From Brevinema_A sp051647245 (GTDB lineage: Bacteria > Spirochaetota > Brevinematia > Brevinematales > Brevinemataceae), in the NCBI GenBank assembly GCA_051647245.1, contig JBOFDS010000004.1:1-59512 (forward strand): DNA of 59,512 nucleotides, read 5' to 3'. Positions within the stretch are counted from its first letter, which is position 1. Each line of letters opens with the position of its first letter. Shown here one piece after another: positions 1 through 7,053 of this stretch. Under the pieces are notes generated by a model. It ran no database searches. It saw nothing but the letters and a program-made list of their open reading frames with translations, and was not told the DNA's origin. The position numbers and the translations under genes are program-made.

Positions 1-21
1 TTTAGTCGATTGGCTTTTCTT

Positions 22-43
22 ATACAGATCTTTTGATCTGTAT
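22..43. repeat. 9-bp perfect inverted repeat
   Basis: ATACAGATC (22-30) and GATCTGTAT (35-43) flank a TTTT loop. It lies 36 bp upstream of the lipoprotein gene that starts at 80. It could be the end of an upstream transcript or an operator; there is only a weak T-rich tail. Confidence 0.4.
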
Positions 44-79
44 TCTTATACTTGGGGATTATTTATATTGAGGTGTAAA

Positions 80-847
80 ATGTTACGTTACTTACTTTTA
101 ATCACTGTTTTGATTCTTGGAGCCTGTGCTGAGAAAAAATCGAAATTACCACAGAAAAACTCTGTCTCTCCAATTGATACTTATCTAAATTCAATATCAA
201 CTAATACTAATGAAGTTGAACTAATCACGCCTGAAGAACGTGCCTCCATTATCGCTGGTCTTGAAAAAGGTGACTACACCGTACTAGATCGTTTTTTTGA
301 AACTAATGAGTTGTATCCTGAAACGATGGTACAAGATGCGTATATTGTTGAATCTTCAATAGATTCTAATCTAAAAAAAACTAATAGTGTAACTTTTCAA
401 AATAAAGGTGCTGTTATTTCTTATACCAATCAATACGGAGTCTTATTTTTAAATCAAGATTGTATAGCTTTCACAGAAGAAGAAATATCATATTCTTTAA
501 CAAATCAATATTTGGCTTTGAGTCAGATAGCAGATCTTACAAGTCAAATATTGTCTAATAATTCAACTAATTTTACAAAAATTTTAAACTGTATTTTTCC
601 TAGCACCTCTTATTTAATGCTCAGTATTGCAAATACTAAAATTAATCAATTAGTTCAAAATAATACTATATCGCTAGATAGTCTAAATATTAATGAAGAA
701 GAACTAGATAAATATATTATTTCAAAAATAGAACCTAATGATATAGACTCCTTAAAAAAATATTGGATTAATCATATTGCGTGGATTGTTTTTAAAGCTA
801 TGAAAAAAAATGGAATTATCAGACATACTCTGTTTGATGGGTTTTAA
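80..847 (+). CDS. hypothetical lipoprotein
   Basis: I do not recognise the family. The ATG at 80 is preferred over an in-frame TTG at 68 because AGGTG (71-75) sits just before it. The 255-residue product opens with a hydrophobic stretch ending in a lipobox (LGAC), followed by a lysine-rich then Asn/Ser/Thr-rich region, so it should be lipidated and exported. The mature part is acidic and AT-rich in codon use, with no recognisable domain. It is convergent with the minus-strand gene ending at 858, with almost no spacer. Its position beside broken integrases suggests island cargo (inference). Confidence 0.7.
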   Translation: MLRYLLLITVLILGACAEKKSKLPQKNSVSPIDTYLNSISTNTNEVELITPEERASIIAGLEKGDYTVLDRFFETNELYPETMVQDAYIVESSIDSNLKKTNSVTFQNKGAVISYTNQYGVLFLNQDCIAFTEEEISYSLTNQYLALSQIADLTSQILSNNSTNFTKILNCIFPSTSYLMLSIANTKINQLVQNNTISLDSLNINEEELDKYIISKIEPNDIDSLKKYWINHIAWIVFKAMKKNGIIRHTLFDGF

Positions 848-857
848 ATATTATTAA

Positions 858-1733
858 TTATGAGATAACAAAATGAAAAGCTAATTCATCTTCTATTTCC
901 ATATAGTACAAACTTTGTGATTTTATAAAATTTGTTGATCTAAATTGCTTCATTGATTTAATCATTATATCCATATCGATTGTATTAAAATTACTTTCTC
1001 CTGGACCTATATCAAAAGTATCTCCATCACTATCAACATGTCTAAAATTGTTAATAGGATCTTCTTTTTTCAAATCTTTAATAGCTTGCTCTATTTTGGG
1101 TTTTATATAATCTTTCCAATTAAGAGAAGGTTCTAAAGTCTTGAAAAAATTAGGATTTTTTTCATACTGATCATATTCTGTTTTAACTCTTATGTATGTT
1201 TTAAAGTATGAATTATAAGCTTTTTTTTGAAATTTACCATATACAATTACAAACTGATCATAAACTTCTCTTTTTGTTGAAGTACATACTAATTTTTTTA
1301 TATTAGCTCCTAGAAAATTAGCGAATAAGGCTACGATTTTCGCTCGATTTTGTGAATTACTAGATACATTTTCCTTTGGTTTTGAGTGTGTTGAATACTT
1401 CCATTCCACTGCATCAAGAGCCTTCTGAGTGACGACAAAGACACGTTTTTTAGAGATTTCGTCACTGTGAAGAGAGTCAGTGGGGTAACCACAAGCCTTA
1501 CGAGCTTCTTTGATAAGATTACGATCTGAAGATCCCGAATGATAATAAAGACGATCTAAAAAAATTTTACTTTTTAATTTGGAAAATTGAATATAAAACA
1601 AATCTGTATCATCCAATTCACAATATCCTTTACTCAAATCTGAAAATTTTTTATTAATATACATTTGAAGCGAAGCGAATTTAGCTCTTTCTGTTTCTCT
1701 TGTAATTTGCATGGCTAAGAGACTTATAGACAT
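858..1733 (-). CDS. hypothetical protein, second gene of cargo operon
   Basis: A 291-residue soluble protein with no motif I recognise. It is rich in Lys, Tyr and Phe and has no signal peptide or membrane segment. Its ATG at 1733 overlaps the end of the upstream gene (ends 1724) by ten bases, and GAGG lies about ten bases upstream, so the two are translationally coupled. Co-transcription, lack of a known family and position between decayed integrases point to accessory cargo of an integrated element. No function can be given. Confidence 0.6.
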   Translation of the reverse strand: MSISLLAMQITRETERAKFASLQMYINKKFSDLSKGYCELDDTDLFYIQFSKLKSKIFLDRLYYHSGSSDRNLIKEARKACGYPTDSLHSDEISKKRVFVVTQKALDAVEWKYSTHSKPKENVSSNSQNRAKIVALFANFLGANIKKLVCTSTKREVYDQFVIVYGKFQKKAYNSYFKTYIRVKTEYDQYEKNPNFFKTLEPSLNWKDYIKPKIEQAIKDLKKEDPINNFRHVDSDGDTFDIGPGESNFNTIDMDIMIKSMKQFRSTNFIKSQSLYYMEIEDELAFHFVIS

Positions 1734-2932
1734 TCTTTTACGACCTCTTTAATATATTTTTTTAATTCGGCAAGATGTTTTAAGGGCAATAGTTTTAACT
1801 CTTTAATCGTCTCCCAACTCAGCCCTTTTAAGAACTCATCCGTATTATTTTTATTATGAGTTTGCTGAAGAATTGTGGAAGAGACTTTTGTAGCAAAATC
1901 ACTGGGCAAAGAAATCTCACAAATCTTAGCCAACTCCACTAATTTTTTCAAAGAATCTCCATGAGCAGATTCCACTTTTTTCACAGCTTTTTTATCAGCA
2001 ACGAAAAGTTTCTTCCCTGCCCTCAAAGTCGAAATATCGTTAGTGTAGCCTGCTTTGGTGCGAGCTTGGAGGGTGTTGTTTCGCTCTGTATAATCTGGCA
2101 AAATCCTCTCCCAAAAGGCAAACGTACCGTTTGATCCACTACTTTTCACAAAATCGATATCGCTTTGCTTAAGGATGTAAAATCCTTGTTCAAGATTGCG
2201 TTGATCTTCGGTGCTGAGAGAATTTTTGCGATACAAATCCCCCACCACTTTCGTACTCAAACGTGCCGTTTGATCTTTGAATAATAAAAGCTTAACAGGA
2301 TCACCGTTCAAACGATTTTCATCAGCGAACTTTTTTGAGAGGTCGGAGATTTGTGAATTGGAGGGGGAATTTTGCCCCATTTCTTTCAAAATCTTTTCAG
2401 AAATTTCACCCAAACTAACTACTTTTTTTGAGCAAGATCGTTGCACTTTGTCCATCAAATCACGGTGCGTGCAAGATCTATTCACTTTGTGGTTCAACCA
2501 AAGCTTATTCATCAAATTACGAGACCCTCTCTCTTCCAAAACATACTTCAGGTACTCGCCGAGACCTCGATCCTGCCTATCAAACAAATCAAAAAACTCT
2601 CGTTCATCTATCGAAAAAGCCAACTTATCTTCATCGGTAAATCTATATTCTTTAATATTTGAGTCTATTTTAAAGCTTTGCTTTCTTGCCTCAAGCAAGA
2701 ATTTCAGCTCAATATCTTTCCCTGAAACTCCCTCTTTTTTTGAATCAAAGGAACCTCCGTTCCCTTTCAATATCAAGTCTTCAAGACTATATCGAGACAA
2801 CCTTGCCAATAAAGGAAACTCTCTGGAAGCCCTCTGAAATTTGTCAGCTAAGCTACTTAGCGAAATACTTTTATCAAGCCTCAACCTTTTGCTTGACAAG
2901 AGACTACTTAACTCCGAATATGAAAATGACAT
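1724..2932 (-). CDS. hypothetical protein, first gene of cargo operon
   Basis: A 402-residue, strongly charged, probably helical protein with no family I recognise. The N-terminus is Ser/Leu-rich and the rest alternates basic and acidic helices. GAGG stands a few bases before the ATG at 2932. Upstream are a near-consensus promoter (2965-2993) and a perfect palindrome (2945-2963) at the expected transcription start, so it is probably controlled by a repressor. It overlaps the next gene by ten bases. Plus-strand ORFs opposite it look like shadows. An island defence or regulatory pair is one guess, but nothing in the sequence proves it. Confidence 0.65.
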   Translation of the reverse strand: MSFSYSELSSLLSSKRLRLDKSISLSSLADKFQRASREFPLLARLSRYSLEDLILKGNGGSFDSKKEGVSGKDIELKFLLEARKQSFKIDSNIKEYRFTDEDKLAFSIDEREFFDLFDRQDRGLGEYLKYVLEERGSRNLMNKLWLNHKVNRSCTHRDLMDKVQRSCSKKVVSLGEISEKILKEMGQNSPSNSQISDLSKKFADENRLNGDPVKLLLFKDQTARLSTKVVGDLYRKNSLSTEDQRNLEQGFYILKQSDIDFVKSSGSNGTFAFWERILPDYTERNNTLQARTKAGYTNDISTLRAGKKLFVADKKAVKKVESAHGDSLKKLVELAKICEISLPSDFATKVSSTILQQTHNKNNTDEFLKGLSWETIKELKLLPLKHLAELKKYIKEVVKECL

Positions 2933-2944
2933 TTCTTTACCTCA

Positions 2945-2963
2945 ATATCTATATTATAGATAT
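2945..2963. promoter_or_regulatory. operator-like palindrome of cargo operon
   Basis: ATATCTAT, a 3-base centre and ATAGATAT form a perfect 8-bp inverted repeat directly downstream of the -10 box and 13 bases before the start codon of the gene ending at 2932. This is where a repressor operator covering the transcription start would sit. Confidence 0.5.
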
Positions 2964-2964
2964 A

Positions 2965-2993
2965 ATTATAAGTCGACTTTAAATATGTGTTAA
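2965..2993 (-). promoter_or_regulatory. sigma70-type promoter of cargo operon
   Basis: Read on the minus strand: -35 TTAACA (2993-2988), 17 bp, -10 TATAAT (2970-2965). Only one base departs from consensus. The -10 is about 33 bases upstream of the ATG at 2932. Confidence 0.6.
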
Positions 2994-2998
2994 TAGTT

Positions 2999-3019
2999 TT
3001 TGAAAAATATATTTTCAAA
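2999..3019. repeat. 8-bp inverted repeat after integrase remnant
   Basis: TTTGAAAA and TTTTCAAA flank a 5-base ATATA loop, between the end of integrase remnant 1 and the cargo promoter. Possibly a weak terminator or an integrase-related site. Confidence 0.3.
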
Positions 3020-3047
3020 TATTTGTGTTACCAATGTTAAAAGAGAA

Positions 3048-4150
3048 TCATGATGTTAACTTTTTTAATAGACAGGAGCTAGCTTTTTCCGTTTGTTTTG
3101 GATTTACGATGACATAGTGGTCGGATGTTGTTTTAATATTAGCATGACCAAGTAACTTTTGAGCAAGATAAATATCGCCAGTTTCTTCCACTATTGTGGT
3201 TGCGGCAGTATGTCTAAAGAGGTATAAGATATAATGACTAGGTAAGTCCAAATCTTCTCGTAATTGTTTGAATTTTTTACTAACCTAAAGGTCATCATGA
3301 CATAAAAATCTTTGTGTTTAATACTTCCTAAAAAGATACAGCCATTAGTTAAAGCATTTATCTTAAAAATCTGCATTAAAGAGTTTAGATGATCTTTCTC
3401 AACCATAATAATTTTCTCTTCTTTTACTTTATTCATCCAAATAGTTAGCTGATTATTTTCAAAATCTAAATTCTTATAACTTAGTTTTAATAATTCACAA
3501 GGTCTTGATCCTGTGATAAAAAGGGTAAGAAGATAATAATAAAAATCAAGATCACCTTTTTGCTCACAATATTTCAATATTTTTAAGATATGTTCCTTGC
3601 TTATTGTTTTTTTTCTTTTAATTTTTGGTGCTTTGATAAAATCTAAGCGAACAAATTGGTTATGAGTAAGATATTCTTTAGTGATACAGAATTTAAGAAA
3701 AGCTTTAAAATGAGTAACAAGCTTTGCCGAGTAACTTTTAGAATAGATACCTAAAAGGTTTATTTGAAATTTCACTATATCTTTTTGGTTGATATGAGAC
3801 CACTCAAATTTATGAGATTTTAGGACTCCAAAAAGAGTTTCCTTTTCTTTAAGATTTGCCTCAGAGGTAAATTGTAAGACTAGATGATCTTTGTATTCTT
3901 CCATTGCTTGGTTAAAGGTTGGTCTATCAAATTCTAATGTAGTTGACAAAAAATCCCCATTACTACTTGGAGAAGATATGTTGATTCTATCTCTACCACT
4001 CATAATTTGTTTTAAAAACTCTTCCTTCATTAGAGCGTAACGAAGTTCAGCCTCTTTTTTAGAAGTGGTTTGTAATGATTTTCTAATACTCCTATTGTTT
4101 TTTGTTAATTTAGCATACCAGACTAAATTTTCTCTTTGGTAAAGTCCCAT
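3048..4150 (-). pseudogene. tyrosine recombinase/integrase 1, frameshifted
   Basis: Phage-type tyrosine integrase in two frames. The front part (ATG at 4150) holds an N-terminal SAM-like arm/core-binding region and the first catalytic Arg in TGSRPCELLKL, then runs through residue-rich beta strands to IFLGSIKHKDFY. The back part, in another frame, holds LFRHTAAT (HxxR box) and LLGHANIKTTSDHY (His and Tyr nucleophile region). The break lies near 3280-3300. Comparison with integrase 2, where the same spot reads KQKEYYAKKF, suggests about 17 extra bases here; removing them would join FYV to SKKFKQL in frame. All catalytic residues survive, so the lesion looks recent. The enzyme would be inactive unless it is a sequencing error. 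Confidence 0.8.
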
Positions 4151-4292
4151 TTTATATTCCTTTTTACCTTTCTAATAGTGTAAAAAAGTTGCAGACAAGG
4201 GATTTTTAGGGGATTTTCTCAATTTATTTTATTTGACTATAAATTAGTTGTAAATTATCTATATAATAAGTAATTAATGTTACTATAATAGT

Positions 4293-4319
4293 AAAAACCC
4301 TCGATATCGGAGGGTTTTT
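4293..4319. terminator. bidirectional rho-independent terminator
   Basis: AAAAACCCTC (4293-4302) pairs with GAGGGTTTTT (4310-4319) around a short loop. It ends the minus-strand gene that stops at 4364. Confidence 0.8.
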
Positions 4320-4363
4320 AGTTGAAAGTTTGTCTTTTTCGAATATTTTAAATCGATCAGATT

Positions 4364-4906
4364 TTATTTCAGATAATATTTTTTGGTGAGCTCGCTAAAG
4401 GAGAAACCTCGACACATTCGATTTGGTTTAGATTTAGCAATCTTATTCATCGCTTTTAATCCTTTGTCGATAAGCTCATCTAATGAAGAAAATTTGCCTA
4501 ATTTTAGAGTAGAGCCTGTCCTATGTTCAGCTGTAGGTCTGATAAAATGAAGATAACCAACTACATCTTGACCTTTGATTTTGGTATAAATGATAGAATC
4601 TTGTAGGCATTTATGGGCAAGTGATATCGCGAGGTCTTTTAGCTTTTTTGCCTCATTTCCATTCTGAGAGATAGGGGAGATGATGAAATATTCATGAATG
4701 GTATCATTATTTTTATCTTCGATGATATAATAAGGAAAGCCAGCTTTGCTCAATTCTTTTTCAATGAGGGAGCGATGTTTGTCTCTTCAAGTTTTTGGAT
4801 CTTCTCTTTCGGAGATATATTCTCGAGTTAAATGTGATCTTGTAACGTCGCCTGATAGAATGACAAATCCATCTTCAGAATTGAAACTTTTATTTTCTTG
4901 AAACAC
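4364..4906 (-). pseudogene. hypothetical gene interrupted by one TGA
   Basis: A GTG at 4906 has an ideal AAGGAG six bases upstream, and the frame is open to 4364 (180 codons) except for one TGA at 4787-4789. Both halves are plausible coding sequence in the same frame: the front contains VILSGDVTRSHLTREYIS and the back GFPYYIIEDKNNDTIHEYF. Context PKT-stop-RDKHR suggests a Trp TGG to TGA change. TGA is used as a normal stop elsewhere here (for example at 20020-20022 and 36648-36650), so recoding is unlikely. A downstream piece could be re-initiated at 4753, but no good ribosome site is seen. The family is not recognised. The gene lies inside the decayed island. Confidence 0.65.
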
Positions 4907-4998
4907 AATCTTCTCCTTATCATTATCAAATTTAGAAGAGTTATTTTAAATAATTGTTATGCAAAATTTGATCTAACAGAAATATCAAACCATCCTAA

Positions 4999-5035
4999 AA
5001 ACTAAAAAAAAGCCCCAATAACGGAGCTTTTTTAG
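4999..5035. terminator. bidirectional terminator after lipoprotein gene
   Basis: On the minus strand AAAAAGCTCC, loop GTTATT and GGGGCTTTTTTTT form a GC-core hairpin with a long T tract, just after the lipoprotein gene ending at 5044. Confidence 0.8.
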
Positions 5036-5043
5036 TTTGTGAT

Positions 5044-5439
5044 TTATTTAAAAGTAAAAATTCCAGAACCTTCAGTACTCGGAATAAAACCTTCGGGATA
5101 CTTTGTGAACATCTCTATTTTTCCACCCCTAGCAGTGATCTTTGATAGTTTCCATCTGACCAATACTGGGTCGAGCTTGCTATATACAGCTTCATATGTT
5201 ACAGAGTCCACTGAAGATTCAATAGCTATAAAATCCCAGTTATCCAAAGTATTTAATACCATAGCATCTTGACTGATATAACCCTCATCAGTGTAAGCCC
5301 CATTGATGTTTAGACTATCACTGATAATCGTTGCACCTCCGATAAATTGTGCCAGTGTTTCATTCACTCCACTTTCTGAAGGGGAATTGGCACACCCACC
5401 AATCGTAAACAATAACATGATAGCCAATGCTTTTTTCAT
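5044..5439 (-). CDS. small hypothetical lipoprotein
   Basis: 131 residues beginning MKKALAIMLLF and a lipobox ending IGGC, so a lipid-anchored exported protein of about 115 mature residues. The mature part is a mix of short strands with no domain I recognise. AAAGGAG precedes the ATG, and a promoter (5454-5482) lies so close that the leader is only a few bases. A strong terminator follows. It is a self-contained single-gene unit inside the island. It resembles the phage lipoprotein gene at 45756 in layout (own promoter, very short leader), not in sequence. Confidence 0.75.
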   Translation of the reverse strand: MKKALAIMLLFTIGGCANSPSESGVNETLAQFIGGATIISDSLNINGAYTDEGYISQDAMVLNTLDNWDFIAIESSVDSVTYEAVYSKLDPVLVRWKLSKITARGGKIEMFTKYPEGFIPSTEGSGIFTFK

Positions 5440-5453
5440 AAAAAAACTCCTTT

Positions 5454-5482
5454 AATATATAGGTTTAAATTGATTTTCTCAA
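5454..5482 (-). promoter_or_regulatory. promoter of lipoprotein gene
   Basis: Minus strand: -35 TTGAGA (5482-5477), 17 bp, -10 TATATT (5459-5454). The transcript would start near the ribosome-binding site of the gene at 5439. Confidence 0.55.
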
Positions 5483-5497
5483 AATACACCCTACAGA

Positions 5498-5653
5498 CTA
5501 AAAGAGTTTTAGAGATACAGATATTTTTCTATCAGTATTTGGGCTCACAGTATCTTTATCATATTGGACAAATTGTCTTTTACCAAGCTTTAATGGCGTC
5601 CATGCCAGCTTTGGCACTTCGGACATCGTGTCCTCGAAATAAAAAAAGCTCAT
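5498..5653 (-). CDS. possible 51-residue ORF, doubtful
   Basis: An ATG at 5653 opens 51 codons ending in TAG at 5498. The peptide (start MSFFYFEDTMSEVPK) has protein-like composition but no convincing ribosome-binding site and no recognisable family. It may be a remnant of a longer gene from the element. This ORF and two hairpins are all I see in the 465-base gene-poor stretch 5440-5904. Confidence 0.25.
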   Translation of the reverse strand: MSFFYFEDTMSEVPKLAWTPLKLGKRQFVQYDKDTVSPNTDRKISVSLKLF

Positions 5654-5681
5654 AGGGTGTACGCTGATTCACCTAATGAGC
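5648..5681. repeat. imperfect 12-bp inverted repeat
   Basis: GCTCATAGGGTG (5648-5659) and CACCTAATGAGC (5670-5681) match at 10 of 12 positions around a 10-base loop. It overlaps the start of the doubtful ORF. A remnant recombination or regulatory site is possible. Confidence 0.35.
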
Positions 5682-5828
5682 ATGATTAATCACACATTGA
5701 CACGGACGTACAAAACCACTATGAGCGATTTATAATAGCATTTTTCCGAGTGAATGTGCTTTAGACCATATATCCGTGTAAGTTTAATCATCTTGCATGA
5801 CCAACTTCGTTGGATCTTGAAATTATAT

Positions 5829-5866
5829 CACAAAGAAATGAGGCGTATACCTCTTATCTCTTTGTG
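5829..5866. terminator. hairpin downstream of integrase remnant 2
   Basis: CACAAAGA (5829-5836) pairs with TCTTTGTG (5859-5866), and an inner GAGG/CCTC stem closes a 6-base loop. It lies just past the end of integrase remnant 2 (5905, minus strand) and may be its terminator. Confidence 0.4.
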
Positions 5867-5904
5867 TATCCAATGTTTAATGTGATTTTTATTAGCTTTA
5901 TTAC

Positions 5905-6794
5905 TTATTTTGCGATGAGTTTTTGACGAATCTCCTCATCTGATCGATTAATATAGTGTCTTGCCGTGATTGATATATCACTATGCCCGAGTAGTTTAGA
6001 TACTAAGTGAATGTCTTTAGTTTTATTCAAGATACGAGTACCAAAAGAGTGTCTGAACGCATAGAGACAATATTCTTTATTAAGATTTAATTGATCTTTT
6101 AGATTTCTAAACTTCTTAGCGTAGTATTCTTTTTGTTTATTATGACCTAAAAAGATCTGTTCCTTACATTTTTTAAATTTACAATTTCATTTGGTCGACA
6201 ACCTGTTTCCCATAGTGTTTCAAGATACAATAAAAAATCTTTGTCTTTTATTTCCGTACGCATGTACTTATAATTAAATTCTGAAATAGTGGTTTCCCGT
6301 GTTCCAGTGTCAGAGGTAGAAGGGAATGTAATACTGTGATAGATGGATGAATTGAATTTTTGTGACTTGATACAGTGATTGAGGAATGCTTTGAGATTTA
6401 CTGTTTGTTTACGAATACAAGAAGGTTTTTCCTTGTTCCAATATTGAACGAGTTGATTGAGTGATTCTTGAGAAAGATCTTCTAATAAGATTCCTTTATA
6501 CCACATTGTTTGAGAAACAAGACCTTTAAGTTTACAAGATTCCATATATTGGATATAGAGAGGCTTAATGAGTGTTTTTGTTTCTTTGATATGGGTAAGA
6601 GTTTGAGGAGATTGAATTTCCGTATGATGATATGATTGATTGTTTGTGATGAGCTTTGATTTGACCTTATCGAGGAGATAAGCATTGTAGATTTCTTTAG
6701 CCGTTTTAATATCCGTTGTTTCTAAAGATATTCTTTTGTAAGATCCATTAATTTTTAAATAATAAATCCCATTTTCCCTTAAATACATTCCCAT
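5905..6794 (-). pseudogene. tyrosine recombinase/integrase 2, deleted and frameshifted
   Basis: A second integrase remnant next to tRNA-Ser. The ATG at 6794 (MGMYLRENG, GGAG upstream) resembles the start of integrase 1 (MGLYQRENL). The front keeps the catalytic Arg in TGCRPNEIVNLK. The back, in another frame, begins near EQIFLGHNKQKEYYAKKF and keeps the HxxR box (AFRHSFGT), LLGHSDIS and the Tyr region (RHYINRS). About 45 codons between these blocks, including the catalytic Lys hairpin, are missing compared with integrase 1, and the frame shifts at about 6150-6180. It is therefore more decayed than integrase 1. Location at the 3' end of a tRNA gene fits tRNA-targeting integrases. Confidence 0.8.
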
Positions 6795-6810
6795 AATAAA
6801 CTCCAGATAT

Positions 6811-6839
6811 GTGCACAAAAAGTACACAATCTGTACACA
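6811..6839. repeat. three 11-bp-spaced iterons upstream of integrase 2
   Basis: GTGCACA (6811), GTACACA (6822) and GTACACA (6833) are spaced exactly 11 bp apart, one helical turn, between the integrase 2 start and the tRNA. Such an array could be integrase arm sites or a regulator-binding site. Confidence 0.5.
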
Positions 6840-6852
6840 GCTTTAAAATGAG

Positions 6853-6890
6853 AAAGAGCCAAGCCTGATAATTACAAGACTTAGCTCTTT
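6853..6890 (-). terminator. terminator of tRNA-Ser
   Basis: AAAGAGCCAAG (6853-6863) and CTTAGCTCTTT (6880-6890) form an 11-bp stem (one G-U pair on the minus-strand RNA) just 3' of the tRNA. Confidence 0.55.
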
Positions 6891-6898
6891 ACTGTTGT

Positions 6899-6988
6899 CG
6901 GAGAGAATGGGATTCGAACCCATGGTCCCCTAATATCGAGGACAACTTCTTAGCAGGAAGCCGCTTTCGACCACTCAGCCATCTCTCC
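6899..6988 (-). tRNA. tRNA-Ser (anticodon GCU)
   Basis: On the minus strand the 90-base sequence folds as a class II tRNA. Acceptor GGAGAGA pairs with TCTCTCC, the anticodon loop reads CTGCTAA, there is a long variable arm, and the T arm has GGTTCGAATCC. The discriminator is G and CCA is not encoded, which fits the CCA-adding enzyme encoded at 25486. Its 3' end faces the integrase remnants, so it is the likely attachment gene of the island. I found no duplicated tRNA 3' end within the window. Confidence 0.93.
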
Positions 6989-7053
6989 TTTGTGGTATAA
7001 ATATTATAACATGATTGATGTAGTTTTGTCAACATTTTTATTGATCTTTTAAA

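Noticed and set aside
2277..2837. Plus-strand ORF of 186 codons
   Set aside because: Fully opposite the 402-residue minus-strand gene, with no ribosome site; a shadow frame.
3270..3300. Programmed frameshift in integrase 1
   Set aside because: The overlap has no slippery site with a clear stimulator, and comparison with integrase 2 is better explained by extra bases.
4787..4789. TGA as a sense codon (recoding)
   Set aside because: Intact genes in the window end in TGA (for example at 20020 and 36648), so standard stop use is the simpler view.
5470..5655. Plus-strand ORF of 61 codons
   Set aside because: No ribosome-binding site, in a region with hairpins and a competing minus-strand frame; unlikely to be a gene.
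6899..6988. Duplicate tRNA-Ser 3' end marking the left end of the island
   Set aside because: Searched by eye for a repeat of the T-arm and acceptor end in 1-6890 and found none; it may lie outside the window.
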